Part shown: positions 39,918 to 49,290 of the stretch, piece by piece
Position numbering within the stretch: the stretch's first letter is position 1
Layout of the letters: each line of letters starts with the position of its first letter
NCBI RefSeq assembly: GCF_030056575.1
Contig: NZ_JASHHX010000004.1
Location: 162,924-226,923 of the forward strand
From: Rhodoblastus sp. 17X3
GTDB taxonomy: Bacteria; Pseudomonadota; Alphaproteobacteria; Rhizobiales; Beijerinckiaceae
DNA: 64,000 bases
Reading direction: 5' to 3'
Program-made: the position numbers and the translations under genes
Notes under the pieces: generated by a model
Seen by the model: the letters and a program-made list of their open reading frames with translations, nothing else
Told to the model about the DNA's origin: nothing
Databases searched by the model: none

Positions 39918-41428
39918 TGTTCGGTTTTGGCATTCTCTCCGGGCTGACCTTCCTTCCCCTGGTCGGCGCCGCGCTCATCCTGCTGGTTCCGGGCGAAACG
40001 GAATCCGGCAAGAACAACATCCGCTGGATCGCCCTGTGGACGACGATCGTCATCTTCGCTCTGTCGCTCTATGCTTGGGGCAAGTTCGTTCCCGGCGTCG
40101 CCGACTTCCAGTTCCTTGAGGAGCGGAGCTGGTTCGGCTCGGGACTCAGCTACAAGCTGGGCGTCGACGGCATCGCCTTTCCCTTCGTCGTGCTGACCGC
40201 CTTCCTGATGCCGTTCTGCATCGCGGCGTCGTGGAACTCGATCGATAACCGCGTCAAGGAATATATGATCGCCTTCCTGGTGCTGGAGACGATGATGATC
40301 GGCGTGTTCTGCGCGCTGGATATCGTGCTGTTCTACCTGTTCTTCGAGGGCGGCCTCATCCCGATGTTCATCATCATCGGCGTCTGGGGCGGCAAGCGCC
40401 GCATCTATGCGAGCTTCAAATTCTTCCTCTATACGCTGGCCGGATCGCTGCTGATGCTCATCGCCATCCTGGCCATGTATGCTCAGACCCACACGACCGA
40501 CATCACCACGCTGCTGCACACGAAGTTCGACCCGGGCCTGCAGAAATATCTCTGGCTGGCCTTCTTCGCGTCCTTCGCGGTGAAGATGCCGATGTGGCCG
40601 GTGCATACCTGGCTGCCTGACGCCCACGTCGAGGCGCCGACGGCGGGCTCGGTGATCCTGGCGGGCATCTTGTTGAAGATGGGCGGCTACGGTTTCATCC
40701 GCTTCTCGCTGCCGATGTTCCCGGACGCGTCGCATTATTTCGCGCCGCTCGTCTTCGCCATGTCGATCATCGCCATCATCTACACCTCGCTGGTGGCGCT
40801 GGTTCAGGAAGACATCAAGAAGCTGATCGCCTATTCCTCGGTGGCGCATATGGGCTTCGTCACAATGGGCCTGTTCGCGATGAACCAGCAGGCGGTTCAG
40901 GGCGCCGTGTTCCAGATGGTCTCGCACGGCCTTGTCTCCGGCGCGCTCTTCCTTTGCGTCGGCGTCATTTATGACCGGATGCACACCCGCGAAATCGCCG
41001 CCTATGGCGGCATCGTCGAGCGGATGCCGATCTATGCGGTCGCCTTCATGATCTTCACCATGGCCAATGTCGGCCTTCCGGGAACGTCGGGCTTCGTCGG
41101 CGAATTCCTGTCGCTGCTCGGCGTGTTCCAGGCCAATAGCTGGGTCGCGTTCTTCGCCACCACCGGCGTCATTCTCTCCGCCGCCTATGCTTTGTTCCTC
41201 TATAGGCGCGTGGTGTTCGGCAAGCTCGAGAAGCCGAACCTGAAGAGCCTGACGGACCTCAGTCCGCGCGAGATCGCGATACTGGCGCCGCTGGTCGTGC
41301 TGACGATTTATTACGGCGTCAATCCCGGTCCGATCCTCGACGCCTGCTCGGTTTCGGTCGCCGAGCTGATCAAGGGTTATGATTCCGCCTTGGCGCTGAC
41401 CAAGACTGCCGCCCTCACGCTGCATTGA
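39917..41428 (+). CDS. nuoM: NADH-quinone oxidoreductase subunit M
   Basis: A 503-residue antiporter-like subunit (ND4). Conserved parts are [18 protein letters not shown] with the essential Glu of TM5, [36 protein letters not shown] with the Lys of TM7, and [13 protein letters not shown]. Length and topology are typical. Start overlaps the nuoL stop. Confidence 0.97.
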   Translation: MFGFGILSGLTFLPLVGAALILLVPGETESGKNNIRWIALWTTIVIFALSLYAWGKFVPGVADFQFLEERSWFGSGLSYKLGVDGIAFPFVVLTAFLMPFCIAASWNSIDNRVKEYMIAFLVLETMMIGVFCALDIVLFYLFFEGGLIPMFIIIGVWGGKRRIYASFKFFLYTLAGSLLMLIAILAMYAQTHTTDITTLLHTKFDPGLQKYLWLAFFASFAVKMPMWPVHTWLPDAHVEAPTAGSVILAGILLKMGGYGFIRFSLPMFPDASHYFAPLVFAMSIIAIIYTSLVALVQEDIKKLIAYSSVAHMGFVTMGLFAMNQQAVQGAVFQMVSHGLVSGALFLCVGVIYDRMHTREIAAYGGIVERMPIYAVAFMIFTMANVGLPGTSGFVGEFLSLLGVFQANSWVAFFATTGVILSAAYALFLYRRVVFGKLEKPNLKSLTDLSPREIAILAPLVVLTIYYGVNPGPILDACSVSVAELIKGYDSALALTKTAALTLH

Positions 41429-41438
41429 GAGACGTTCC

Positions 41439-42875
41439 ATGAATTCGCTTAGTCTCGAAATCGCCCATGCGCTGCCGGAAACCATCCTGGCGGTCGGCGC
41501 GATCCTCCTTGTCCTGATCGGCGCTTTTCGCGGCAAGGAGAGCGACGGGCCGATGACCGAACTGGCCGTCGCCCTTCTCGGGGCGGCGCTGGTCGCCGTG
41601 ATCCTTGGCAGCGCCAGGGAGGCTGGCGCGGTCTTCAACGACTCCTTCATCGACGATAGCTTCGGCGATTTCATGAAGGGCCTGGCGCTGATCGGCTCGA
41701 TCGTCACCTTGCTGATGTCCGGCGATTTCCTTCGCCGCAGCGGCGTCGACAAGTTCGAATTTCCGATCCTGGTCGTGCTGGCCACGCTGGGCATGCTGGT
41801 GCTGATTTCGGCCAACGGACTGATCGCGCTCTATCTCGGGTTGGAGCTGATGTCGCTCGCGCTCTATGTCGTCGCCGCGCTGAGCCGCGACGACGCGCGC
41901 GCATCGGAGGCCGGCCTGAAATATTTCGTCCTCGGCGCCTTGTCCTCGGGCATGCTGCTTTACGGCGCATCCCTGCTGTATGGATTCGCCGGCACGGTGT
42001 CCTTCGGCGGCATTGCGGCGGCCATCGGCGGCCATCCGAGCACGGGCGTGATCTTTGGGCTGGTGTTTCTCTTTGCCGGACTCGCCTTCAAGATGTCGGT
42101 CGTGCCGTTCCACATGTGGACGCCGGATGTTTATGAAGGCGCGCCGACGCCGGTCACCGCCTTTTTCGCCTCGGCGCCGAAAATGGCCGCTGTCGCGATC
42201 TCGACCCGCGTCATCATGACCGCCTTCCCGGGCGCGGTCAGCCAATGGCAGCAGATCATCGTCTTCATGGCGCTGGCCTCCATGGCGCTCGGCTCTTTCG
42301 CCGCGATCGGCCAGACGAATATCAAGCGCCTGATGGCCTATTCCTCCATCGGCCACATGGGCTTCGCCCTGGTCGGCCTCGCGGCCGGCACGGAGGCAGG
42401 CGTCAAGGGCGTCGCGCTTTATATGGCGATCTATCTGGTCATGACGCTCGGGACCTTCGCCGCGATTCTGTCGATGCGGGTCAATGGCAAAGCGGTCGAG
42501 CAGATTTCGGATCTCGCCGGCCTGTCGCGGACCAACGCCCCGATGGCGTTCTTCCTGTCGATGCTGATGTTCTCGCTGGCCGGCGTCCCGCCGCTCGCGG
42601 GCTTCTTCGCCAAGTTCTATGTCTTCATGGCGGCGGTGGACGCGCAGCTCTACTGGCTGGCGGTGATCGGCATTCTCACCAGCGCCGTGGCGGCCTTCTA
42701 TTATCTCCGCGTCGTCAAGATCATCTATTTCGACGAGCCGGCCCCGGCGCTCGACCGTCCGAGCGGCACGCAGCGCGCCGTCCTGACGCTCGCCTCGCTC
42801 GCCATGCTGCTGTTCTGGGTCTATCCGGCGCCGCTGGTCGAGGCGGCCACCGCGGCGGCCCATTCGCTGTTCTGA
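41439..42875 (+). CDS. nuoN: NADH-quinone oxidoreductase subunit N
   Basis: A 478-residue antiporter-like subunit (ND2) with 14 predicted helices. Signatures: LYLGLELMSLALYVVAALSR with the conserved Glu, LAFKMSVVPFHMWTPDVYEGAPTPVTAFFASAPKMAA, and KRLMAYSSIGHMGFALVGL. Last gene of complex I here; birA follows after 91 bp without a visible terminator, so read-through is likely. Confidence 0.96.
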   Translation: MNSLSLEIAHALPETILAVGAILLVLIGAFRGKESDGPMTELAVALLGAALVAVILGSAREAGAVFNDSFIDDSFGDFMKGLALIGSIVTLLMSGDFLRRSGVDKFEFPILVVLATLGMLVLISANGLIALYLGLELMSLALYVVAALSRDDARASEAGLKYFVLGALSSGMLLYGASLLYGFAGTVSFGGIAAAIGGHPSTGVIFGLVFLFAGLAFKMSVVPFHMWTPDVYEGAPTPVTAFFASAPKMAAVAISTRVIMTAFPGAVSQWQQIIVFMALASMALGSFAAIGQTNIKRLMAYSSIGHMGFALVGLAAGTEAGVKGVALYMAIYLVMTLGTFAAILSMRVNGKAVEQISDLAGLSRTNAPMAFFLSMLMFSLAGVPPLAGFFAKFYVFMAAVDAQLYWLAVIGILTSAVAAFYYLRVVKIIYFDEPAPALDRPSGTQRAVLTLASLAMLLFWVYPAPLVEAATAAAHSLF

Positions 42876-42966
42876 TCGAAATCGGCATGACCTGCCAGCG
42901 CCTCCGGCGCGCGTCCATCCCTGTCGATGGCCGCCGCGCAGGCGGCTCTTTCGTGGCCGGCCCCTG

Positions 42967-43749
42967 ATGGATTTCTATTGCGCCCTCGGTCCGGCGGCGT
43001 CGCGCGCCGGCTATCGCCTCGAAGTCTTCACCGCGCTCGGCTCGACCAATGACGAGGCGATGAGCAGGATCGCGGCGGGCGATCCGGGCCGGCTGTGGAT
43101 TGTGGCCGCTGCCCAGTCCCGGGGCAGGGGACGCATGGGCCGGGTCTGGACGTCGCCGCCCGGCAATCTCTACGCCAGCCTGCTGCTGATCGATCCGGCG
43201 TCGCCGTCCCGCGTCGCGCAACTCGGCTTCGTCGCCGGAATCGCCCTGATTGACGCGCTACGGGCGATGAGCGGCGACGATCCCCGAATCCGTCTGAAAT
43301 GGCCGAATGACGCCCTGTGCGACGGCGCCAAGATGTCGGGCCTGCTGCTGGAGGGCGCGAGCCTGCGCAATGGCCAGTTCGCCTGCGTCGTCGGCATTGG
43401 CGTCAATTGCCTGAATTCGCCGGGCGACGCCCCTTATCCCACCGCCAGCCTGCGCAGCATCGGCGCCGCTTCAGCGGATCGCGGGGCGCTGTTCGCGGCT
43501 CTGTCCGATCGTTTCGCGCATTGGCTGGACTTATGGGCGCGCGGCGACAATTTCTCGGCCATTCGCGCCGCGTGGCTGGAGCGCGCGGGCGGGATCGGTG
43601 AGACCGCGCGGGTGACGCGCAATGGCCAGACGCTCGAAGGGCTTTTCCGGGGCATTGACGCGCAGGGGCGCATGCTATTGGAAAGGACGTGCGGGACGAT
43701 CGAGACCATAGAGGCGGGCGACGTGGCGTTCGGCGCGCAGAACCCGTGA
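42967..43749 (+). CDS. birA: Biotin--[acetyl-CoA-carboxylase] ligase
   Basis: A 260-residue biotin protein ligase that attaches biotin to carboxylase BCCP domains. The biotinyl-AMP loop is QSRGRGRMGRVWTSPPGNLYASLLL; LKWPNDALCDGAKMSGLLLEG and VVGIGVNCLN follow. It lacks the N-terminal helix-turn-helix of E. coli BirA (class I ligase), so it should not act as a repressor. birA directly after nuoN, followed by RNase J, is a recurrent alphaproteobacterial order. Confidence 0.94.
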   Translation: MDFYCALGPAASRAGYRLEVFTALGSTNDEAMSRIAAGDPGRLWIVAAAQSRGRGRMGRVWTSPPGNLYASLLLIDPASPSRVAQLGFVAGIALIDALRAMSGDDPRIRLKWPNDALCDGAKMSGLLLEGASLRNGQFACVVGIGVNCLNSPGDAPYPTASLRSIGAASADRGALFAALSDRFAHWLDLWARGDNFSAIRAAWLERAGGIGETARVTRNGQTLEGLFRGIDAQGRMLLERTCGTIETIEAGDVAFGAQNP

Positions 43750-43760
43750 AGGCATCAGGA

Positions 43761-45428
43761 ATGGCGACAGATCAGGAAGAAATCGTTTTCGCACCGCTCG
43801 GCGGACTCGGCGAAATCGGGATGAACGCCGCGCTTTATGGCTTTGGTCCATCGAAAAAACGCAAATGGATTCTGGTCGATTGCGGCGTTGCTTTCGCCGG
43901 GGCGGACATGCCGGGCGTCGATCTCATCCTGCCCGACCTAAGCTTTATTGAGAAACACCGCGCCGATCTGCTCGGATTGATCGTCACCCATGCGCATGAG
44001 GATCACGTCGGCGCCATCGCCGCGCTGTGGCCACGGCTGGGCTGCCCGGTCTATGCGACGGCTTTCGCCGCCGGCCTGCTCGCGACGCGGCGGCTGGCCG
44101 AGCCCGGCGCGCCGCAGGTGCCGATCAAGATCGTCGCGCAGGGGGCGCGGCTGACCCTCGGCCCGTTCGAGATCGAATTCGTGCCGATGTCGCATTCGAT
44201 CCCTGAGTCGAACTTGCTCGCCATCCGCACCCAGGCGGGCGTCGTCGTCCATACCGGCGACTGGAAGCTCGATCCGACGCCGGGCCTCGGCCGGCCGACC
44301 GACATCGAGCGGCTGAAGCAGATCGGCGACGAAGGCGTGCGAGCGCTCATCTGCGACTCGACCAACATTCTGCGTGAGGGCGAAAGCCCGTCGGAGGCTC
44401 AGGTCGCCGCGGTATTGCGCGAAAAGATCCTCGCGGCGACGGGCCGCGTCATGGTCACGACCTTCGCCTCCAATGTCACGCGGTTGCGCTCGGTCTGCCT
44501 GGCGGCCGAGGCCGCTGGGCGGCGCATCGTCCTCGCGGGCCGCGCCATGGAACGGGCGCTCGAAGTGGCGCGCGAATGCGGCTATCTCGATGGCGTCCCG
44601 GAATTGCTGTCGCTCGACAGCTTCGCGCGCCTTCCGGCGAACAAGGTCGTGGTGCTGGCGACCGGCAGCCAGGGCGAGGCGCGCGCGGCCATGTCGCGCA
44701 TCGTGCGTGGCGAGCATGCGGTGAAGCTCGCGCCCAATGATCTCGTCATTTTCTCGTCGCGCACCATTCCCGGCAATGAGCGCGAGGTGAACGCCATCGT
44801 CAACGGCCTGATCCTGCAGGGGGTCGACGTGCTGACCGATCGCGACGCGCTGGTTCATTGCTCCGGCCATCCGCGCCGGGGCGAGGTCGCCAAGCTCTAT
44901 GACTGGCTGCGTCCGCAGGTCGCGGTTCCGGCCCATGGCGAGCCGCTTCATCTTCAGGTCCACGCCGATTTCGCCCGCAGCCGGGGCGTCGAGCATGTCC
45001 TGATCGCGCATAATGGCGACATGATCGCGCTCGGTCCCGACAGCCCCACCCATCTGGCGCAAATTCCGTCCGGCAAGCTCTATCAGGATGGCGAATTGAT
45101 CCTCAGCGCGTCGGAAGAATGTTTCCGCCAGCGCCACCGTCTTGCGGCGGCGGGCATCATTTCCATCGCCTTCGCGCTCACCGCCAAGGGCGATCTCGCG
45201 GGCGTGCCCGACGTCACCATGTTTGGCCTGCCGCAAAAGACGCGGGATAATCGCCCGATGGGCGAAATCGTGGACCGCGCTCTGTTCGAGACGCTTGACA
45301 CCCTGCCGCGCGCAAGGAAGAGAGACCCGGACGCCGCTTGCACGGCGGTGGAGCGCGCCGTCCGCTCGGCGGTCGCCGCCGTCTGGGGCAAGAAGCCGCA
45401 TGTCCATGTGCTGGCGATAGAAGTTTGA
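43761..45428 (+). CDS. rnj: Ribonuclease J
   Basis: A 555-residue metallo-beta-lactamase/beta-CASP ribonuclease acting in 5'-3' RNA decay and maturation. The zinc site is THAHEDHVGAI (His77, His79, Asp81, His82), with GDWKLDPTP and HCSGHPRRGEV completing ligands; the beta-CASP region includes TTFASNVTRLRS. The C-terminal domain ends with KKPHVHVLAIEV. ATG 43761 follows GAAGG; the longer frame overlaps birA. It starts 11 bp after birA. Confidence 0.95.
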   Translation: MATDQEEIVFAPLGGLGEIGMNAALYGFGPSKKRKWILVDCGVAFAGADMPGVDLILPDLSFIEKHRADLLGLIVTHAHEDHVGAIAALWPRLGCPVYATAFAAGLLATRRLAEPGAPQVPIKIVAQGARLTLGPFEIEFVPMSHSIPESNLLAIRTQAGVVVHTGDWKLDPTPGLGRPTDIERLKQIGDEGVRALICDSTNILREGESPSEAQVAAVLREKILAATGRVMVTTFASNVTRLRSVCLAAEAAGRRIVLAGRAMERALEVARECGYLDGVPELLSLDSFARLPANKVVVLATGSQGEARAAMSRIVRGEHAVKLAPNDLVIFSSRTIPGNEREVNAIVNGLILQGVDVLTDRDALVHCSGHPRRGEVAKLYDWLRPQVAVPAHGEPLHLQVHADFARSRGVEHVLIAHNGDMIALGPDSPTHLAQIPSGKLYQDGELILSASEECFRQRHRLAAAGIISIAFALTAKGDLAGVPDVTMFGLPQKTRDNRPMGEIVDRALFETLDTLPRARKRDPDAACTAVERAVRSAVAAVWGKKPHVHVLAIEV

Positions 45429-45442
45429 CACAGGAGCAGAGC

Positions 45443-45847
45443 ATGATCGGTCGTTTGAACCATGTCGCCATCGCGGTGAAGGACATTGCCGCCGCTTCCG
45501 AAACCTATCGCAACGTGCTGGGCGCCGAGGTCTCCGACCCCATCGCGCAGCCCGACCATGGCGTGACGGTGGTTTTCATCCAGTTGCCGAACACCAAGAT
45601 CGAATTGCTGGAGCCGCTCGGCGCGGGCTCGCCCATCGCCAAGTTCCTGGAGAAAAACCCCGACGGCGGCATGCATCATGTCTGCTACGAGGTCGACGAC
45701 ATCATCGCCGCCCGCGACCGCCTGAAGGCGACGGGCGCCCGCGTGATCGGCGACGGCAATCCTAAGACCGGCGCGCACGGCAAGCCGGTGCTGTTCCTGC
45801 ATCCCAAGGATTTCAACGGCACGCTCGTCGAAATCGAACAGGTCTGA
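45443..45847 (+). CDS. mce: Methylmalonyl-CoA epimerase
   Basis: A 134-residue VOC-fold enzyme that interconverts (2R)- and (2S)-methylmalonyl-CoA. The start MIGRLNHVAIAVKDI carries the first metal His, MHHVCYEVDDI the next, and VLFLHPKDFNGTLVEIEQV the last Glu. KTGAHGKPVLFLHPKD is the family signature. It lies 14 bp after RNase J. It would link propionyl-CoA from the lyase reaction to succinyl-CoA. Confidence 0.93.
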   Translation: MIGRLNHVAIAVKDIAAASETYRNVLGAEVSDPIAQPDHGVTVVFIQLPNTKIELLEPLGAGSPIAKFLEKNPDGGMHHVCYEVDDIIAARDRLKATGARVIGDGNPKTGAHGKPVLFLHPKDFNGTLVEIEQV

Positions 45848-45862
45848 CCAAAGGGGCGCGAA

Positions 45863-46117
45863 ATGTCGGACTTCAATTTCGCGCCTTTCACCTTGCCGAT
45901 GGCGCTGGCTGTCTATTTCACCGCGTGGTGGGTTTGCCTGTTCGCGGTGCTGCCCTTCGGCGTGCGTAATCATCAGGAGGCGCGGGAGGATCTCCCCGAG
46001 GGGGCGGATCCCGGCGCTCCCGTCGCGCCGCTGCTAATGAAAAAGGCGCTGGCGACCACGCTGCTCGCCTTCGCCGTTTACGCCGTCGTCGTGGTCATGG
46101 CGAATCTGGCGGGCTGA
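45863..46117 (+). CDS. DUF1467 family membrane protein
   Basis: An 84-residue protein with two membrane helices (PMALAVYFTAWWVCLFAVLPFGV and ALATTLLAFAVYAVVVVMANL). The segment LPFGVRNHQEARE...GADPGAPVAPLLMKK is the DUF1467 signature found across Alphaproteobacteria, usually next to mce and rnj as here. Function unknown. It starts 15 bp after mce. Its last 23 bp overlap the end of the convergent TAXI-type gene. Confidence 0.92.
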   Translation: MSDFNFAPFTLPMALAVYFTAWWVCLFAVLPFGVRNHQEAREDLPEGADPGAPVAPLLMKKALATTLLAFAVYAVVVVMANLAG

Positions 46118-47453
46118 CGTCCGGAGTCTGCGGCGTCTGGCTCGGAGCGGCTCCGGCCTTCAGCATGGCGTCGCGCCGCTCGAACCGCCTCATGGCGTGC
46201 TGCATGACAATCTGCGTTTTCCACTGGTCGCCTGTTGCGGCGTCGCCGGTCTTGGCGACGCAGTCGGAGACGGCCTCGTGCAGTTCTTTCTCCAGAGTTT
46301 CGAGCCTTTCCCGATCGGCTGTGCTGGCTTCATGGGCGATCGAAAGCAGGCGCTCGACGGCGTCACGATCCTTTTTCGAGCCACGCGCATTGAACATGCT
46401 GACCAGCAGGGTGATCAGCGAGGCGCCAATGCTCAGCGGAATGCCGAAAATATATAGATAGCGCTGCGCCTGATCGAAAAAGCTCTGGTCGCCATTGGAG
46501 AGATAGGCGGCGAAGCCCGGGTGAATCGGCAGCAGGGGATTCTGGTCGGAAACGTCGGGCGCCTCGATCTGCCCCGCCATCGGGGCGACATTCATCAATT
46601 GCGCCTTGGCCGTCAGGATCGAGCGCCCGATGGCGTCGGCGACGATGTCCAGCATGGTGATCGGCACGGCGAAGCGGTAATTGACCGCCAGCATGGTGAC
46701 GGTGTCGTCGGGAACCGCGGGTTTTCCCTTGAAGCCGCCTTCTGGAACATCATAGGATTCGAACATCGGGAAGCGCTTGACGATGGCGTCGGCGTCGTCG
46801 AAGCCGAGGACTTTCGGCGTTCCCTTGGTGGCGGCTGCGATCGAGGCGACCGTATCGACAGCCGGGCCCGGGCCGACGGGACCGACCGCGATCGCGGCGA
46901 CGACCCGCTTGTGCTGGATCGCGGGACCGATGTCTTCGATCGCGAGGAACTCGCGTTTCACCTTGTCCGGCGTGATATTGTAAAAGCTCAGCAACAGGTC
47001 GAGCGCGTGGGAATCGTCGTCCTGCGCGGGTCCGCTGGGAATGGCCACGCTCTTGCCGGTTAGATCGGGAAGGCTGCTGATCGAGGAGTGGTGCGGCACG
47101 ATCACGGCAACCGCGTCATGACGCAGGATGACCAGCGTCTCGCCATTGACCGGCAGCGTTGCGTCGCTGCGGATGATCGCTATGTCCGCCTTGCCCTGTT
47201 CCAGGGCTTTGGCGCTCTCGGTCAGGCTTGCGACGGGCACGGTCTGGAACTTGATGCGGGGATGCTGCGCCTCGGCGACCTTGATGAAGGCCGAGATGAA
47301 ACGCTGTGCTTTCGAGCCCTCCACGCCGGAGGTGATGCGCAGCGTGGCGTGTGGCGACCAGAGATAGAGGATACCCAACGCCGCCGCCGCGATCAGGAAG
47401 GCGACCGCGAAAACGATCCCCATGACGCGCTGTTTCGCGAAAAGTCCGAACAT
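46095..47453 (-). CDS. TAXI-family solute-binding protein with extra membrane and coiled-coil tail
   Basis: A 452-residue protein with an N-terminal membrane anchor (about residues 10-31, uncleaved-looking) followed by a TAXI/TRAP-type binding domain: TLRITSGVEGSKAQRFISAFIKV, KADIAIIRSDATLP, LPDLTGKSVAIPSGPAQDD. Unlike free binding proteins it has a second membrane helix near residues 335-357 (YLYIFGIPLSIGASLITLLVSMF) and a cytoplasmic coiled coil (STADRERLETLEKELHEAV). No TRAP permease genes are adjacent. The architecture suggests a ligand sensor or tethered receptor, which is inference. Confidence 0.82.
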   Translation of the reverse strand: MFGLFAKQRVMGIVFAVAFLIAAAALGILYLWSPHATLRITSGVEGSKAQRFISAFIKVAEAQHPRIKFQTVPVASLTESAKALEQGKADIAIIRSDATLPVNGETLVILRHDAVAVIVPHHSSISSLPDLTGKSVAIPSGPAQDDDSHALDLLLSFYNITPDKVKREFLAIEDIGPAIQHKRVVAAIAVGPVGPGPAVDTVASIAAATKGTPKVLGFDDADAIVKRFPMFESYDVPEGGFKGKPAVPDDTVTMLAVNYRFAVPITMLDIVADAIGRSILTAKAQLMNVAPMAGQIEAPDVSDQNPLLPIHPGFAAYLSNGDQSFFDQAQRYLYIFGIPLSIGASLITLLVSMFNARGSKKDRDAVERLLSIAHEASTADRERLETLEKELHEAVSDCVAKTGDAATGDQWKTQIVMQHAMRRFERRDAMLKAGAAPSQTPQTPDVSPPDSP

Positions 47454-47653
47454 GTTGCGGGCTCCTGCGCTGCCGCGCTTGTCAGGCTGATTCTTTAGCC
47501 CGGCCGATGGCGGGAAACTTTACGGCGGCGGAACGCGAAGGGGAACCGGAAATCTCTTGCGCCAAAGCCGCCGCCGCCGCGAAAAATGCAATTTCCGTCC
47601 ACGCCGGGAAGGCTTTAGCATCGCCTTCAACGCTTCGAACCGAGCGAGGTCCC

Positions 47654-48100
47654 ATGTCGCAAAACGCTTCTTCGTTGGCCCCCGGCCCCGCGCCCGTCCT
47701 GTCTGATTTTCCCTTCCAGGCCCGCGAAAAGCTGCGCTATGGCGACACGGATCGGCAGGGCCACGTGAACAACGCCGTTTTCGCGACATTTCTCGAAACC
47801 GGCCGGGTCGAAATGCTCATCACGGGCGGCGTGGACCTGATGGGGCCAAATGGCGCCTTCGTGCTGGCGCGGCTGCTGCTGGATTACCGCCGCGAGGTGA
47901 ACTGGCCGGGCGAGGTCGAGATCGGCACGCGCGTCGCCTCCATCGGGCGCAGCTCTCTGCGGCTGGAACAGGGGGTGTTCCAGCACGGCGAATGCGTGGC
48001 CACGGGCGAGTCGACCGTCGTGCTGACCGATGTGACGACGCGGCGCTCCAAGCCCTTTTCCGACGAAGCCCGGGCTTTTCTGGAGCGGAAGACGGGTTAG
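47654..48100 (+). CDS. Acyl-CoA thioesterase (4HBT hotdog family)
   Basis: A 148-residue hotdog-fold thioesterase. RYGDTDRQGHVNNAVFATFLETGR is the 4-hydroxybenzoyl-CoA thioesterase-type motif with the catalytic acid in DTDRQGHVNN; VLARLLLDYRREVNWPGEVEIGTRV forms the central strands. ATG 47654 follows GCGAGG. Substrate unknown. Its final codons overlap the convergent amidohydrolase gene by 4 bp. Confidence 0.87.
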   Translation: MSQNASSLAPGPAPVLSDFPFQAREKLRYGDTDRQGHVNNAVFATFLETGRVEMLITGGVDLMGPNGAFVLARLLLDYRREVNWPGEVEIGTRVASIGRSSLRLEQGVFQHGECVATGESTVVLTDVTTRRSKPFSDEARAFLERKTG

Positions 48101-49197
48101 GGCGCGAGCACGTTCACGCCGCTCTCGGCCTTCGGATAGGGCAGGTCGCTGACCAGCCGCGAGGCAGGCTTCGTTTGCGCGAAGATCGGGTCGAGGTCGA
48201 TGGCGAGATAGTCAAGGCGGTGGTTGTAGTCGGCGATCAGCAGGCGGTTGTGGGTCAGATCCTTGATCGCGACCCATTGCGTGTAATCGGAGACGAGCGA
48301 ACCGTCTTCGAGCTTGGACTGAGCCACGCCGATCGGAATATCCACCGTGTTCAGGATATGCGCGACAGCCTGGCTGGCCTCGGCGCCGGTCTTCGAGGCC
48401 TGGATTCCATGTTGCAGGAAGGCCGCGCGCAGGAAACGGGACGGCGGCGTGTAATCGCCGGGAAGGCCGACAAGGCCGCCGCCCTGGCCGATCGCCGTGA
48501 CATTTACCGCGCCGATCTGCCGGTTCGGCACGCCGATCGTGGAAAGGCTCAGGTAATTGCGGAGGTTGTCGAGGTGCCAGGGATAGGTCGGCGCATTCGT
48601 CAGCACATGGGCGACATTGTCATGGATGCGCGCCTCGCCGTCGACATATTCCACCACGATGCTGGCTCCGCTGCGATCGGTGAAGACGAAATGGAGCAGG
48701 GGCGGGGTGGGGCCGGTCGCGAGTGAGGAATCCGACCAGACTTTCGTTGCCTGAAGCGCCGCGCGCAAGTCCTTGACATTGCCGAAGCGGCCGAGCGCCC
48801 AGGCGCCGAAGGACAGGATTTCGACGGCGGATTTATCCTGCGGCGTCACGCTTTGATAGGTCGTGAAGCCCGGCAGGAAATTGGCGCTCATGCCGAGGCC
48901 CTCGGAATTCTGCCCTTCCAGCAGCGGGTTGCCTGGCATGATTCCAGCGCCAATTCCGACGAGCGGATAGATGATTTCGACCTCTTTGGTCGGCAGTCCG
49001 GAGTCTTTCGGCGCCGTGAGCGTCAGCTTCGCGCCCTTGGGCAGGCTGACGAGCTTCCATTGCATGTCGAAGGCCCATTCCATCGTCCGTCCGGCGATGA
49101 CTGAATTGTCGGCGGCCGTAACGTCGACGGCGGTGCAGGAAACGGCTGGCAGCCCGGCGGCCATCAGGGCGACGGAGGCGGCGATCGCACGCAACAT
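48097..49197 (-). CDS. Linear amide C-N hydrolase (choloylglycine hydrolase/penicillin acylase family)
   Basis: A 366-residue exported Ntn hydrolase. The signal peptide (MLRAIAASVALMAAGLPA) ends just before Cys21 of VSCTAVDV, so signal cleavage would expose the catalytic N-terminal Cys. Conserved features: ADNSVIAGRTMEWAFDMQWK with the oxyanion Arg/Asp, and NSEGLGMSANFLPGF. Relatives hydrolyse conjugated bile acids, penicillin V or acyl-homoserine lactones; the substrate here is unknown. ATG 49197 is preferred over GTG 49212 because GGGA is well spaced. Confidence 0.88.
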   Translation of the reverse strand: MLRAIAASVALMAAGLPAVSCTAVDVTAADNSVIAGRTMEWAFDMQWKLVSLPKGAKLTLTAPKDSGLPTKEVEIIYPLVGIGAGIMPGNPLLEGQNSEGLGMSANFLPGFTTYQSVTPQDKSAVEILSFGAWALGRFGNVKDLRAALQATKVWSDSSLATGPTPPLLHFVFTDRSGASIVVEYVDGEARIHDNVAHVLTNAPTYPWHLDNLRNYLSLSTIGVPNRQIGAVNVTAIGQGGGLVGLPGDYTPPSRFLRAAFLQHGIQASKTGAEASQAVAHILNTVDIPIGVAQSKLEDGSLVSDYTQWVAIKDLTHNRLLIADYNHRLDYLAIDLDPIFAQTKPASRLVSDLPYPKAESGVNVLAP

Positions 49198-49290
49198 GAT
49201 TTGGTTTCCCACGATTTGGACGATGGAGCGTCGTTACAATCGTGGATATGTATAAAGGAAATTATAATCGCATAAGGCGAGTTCGATGCT

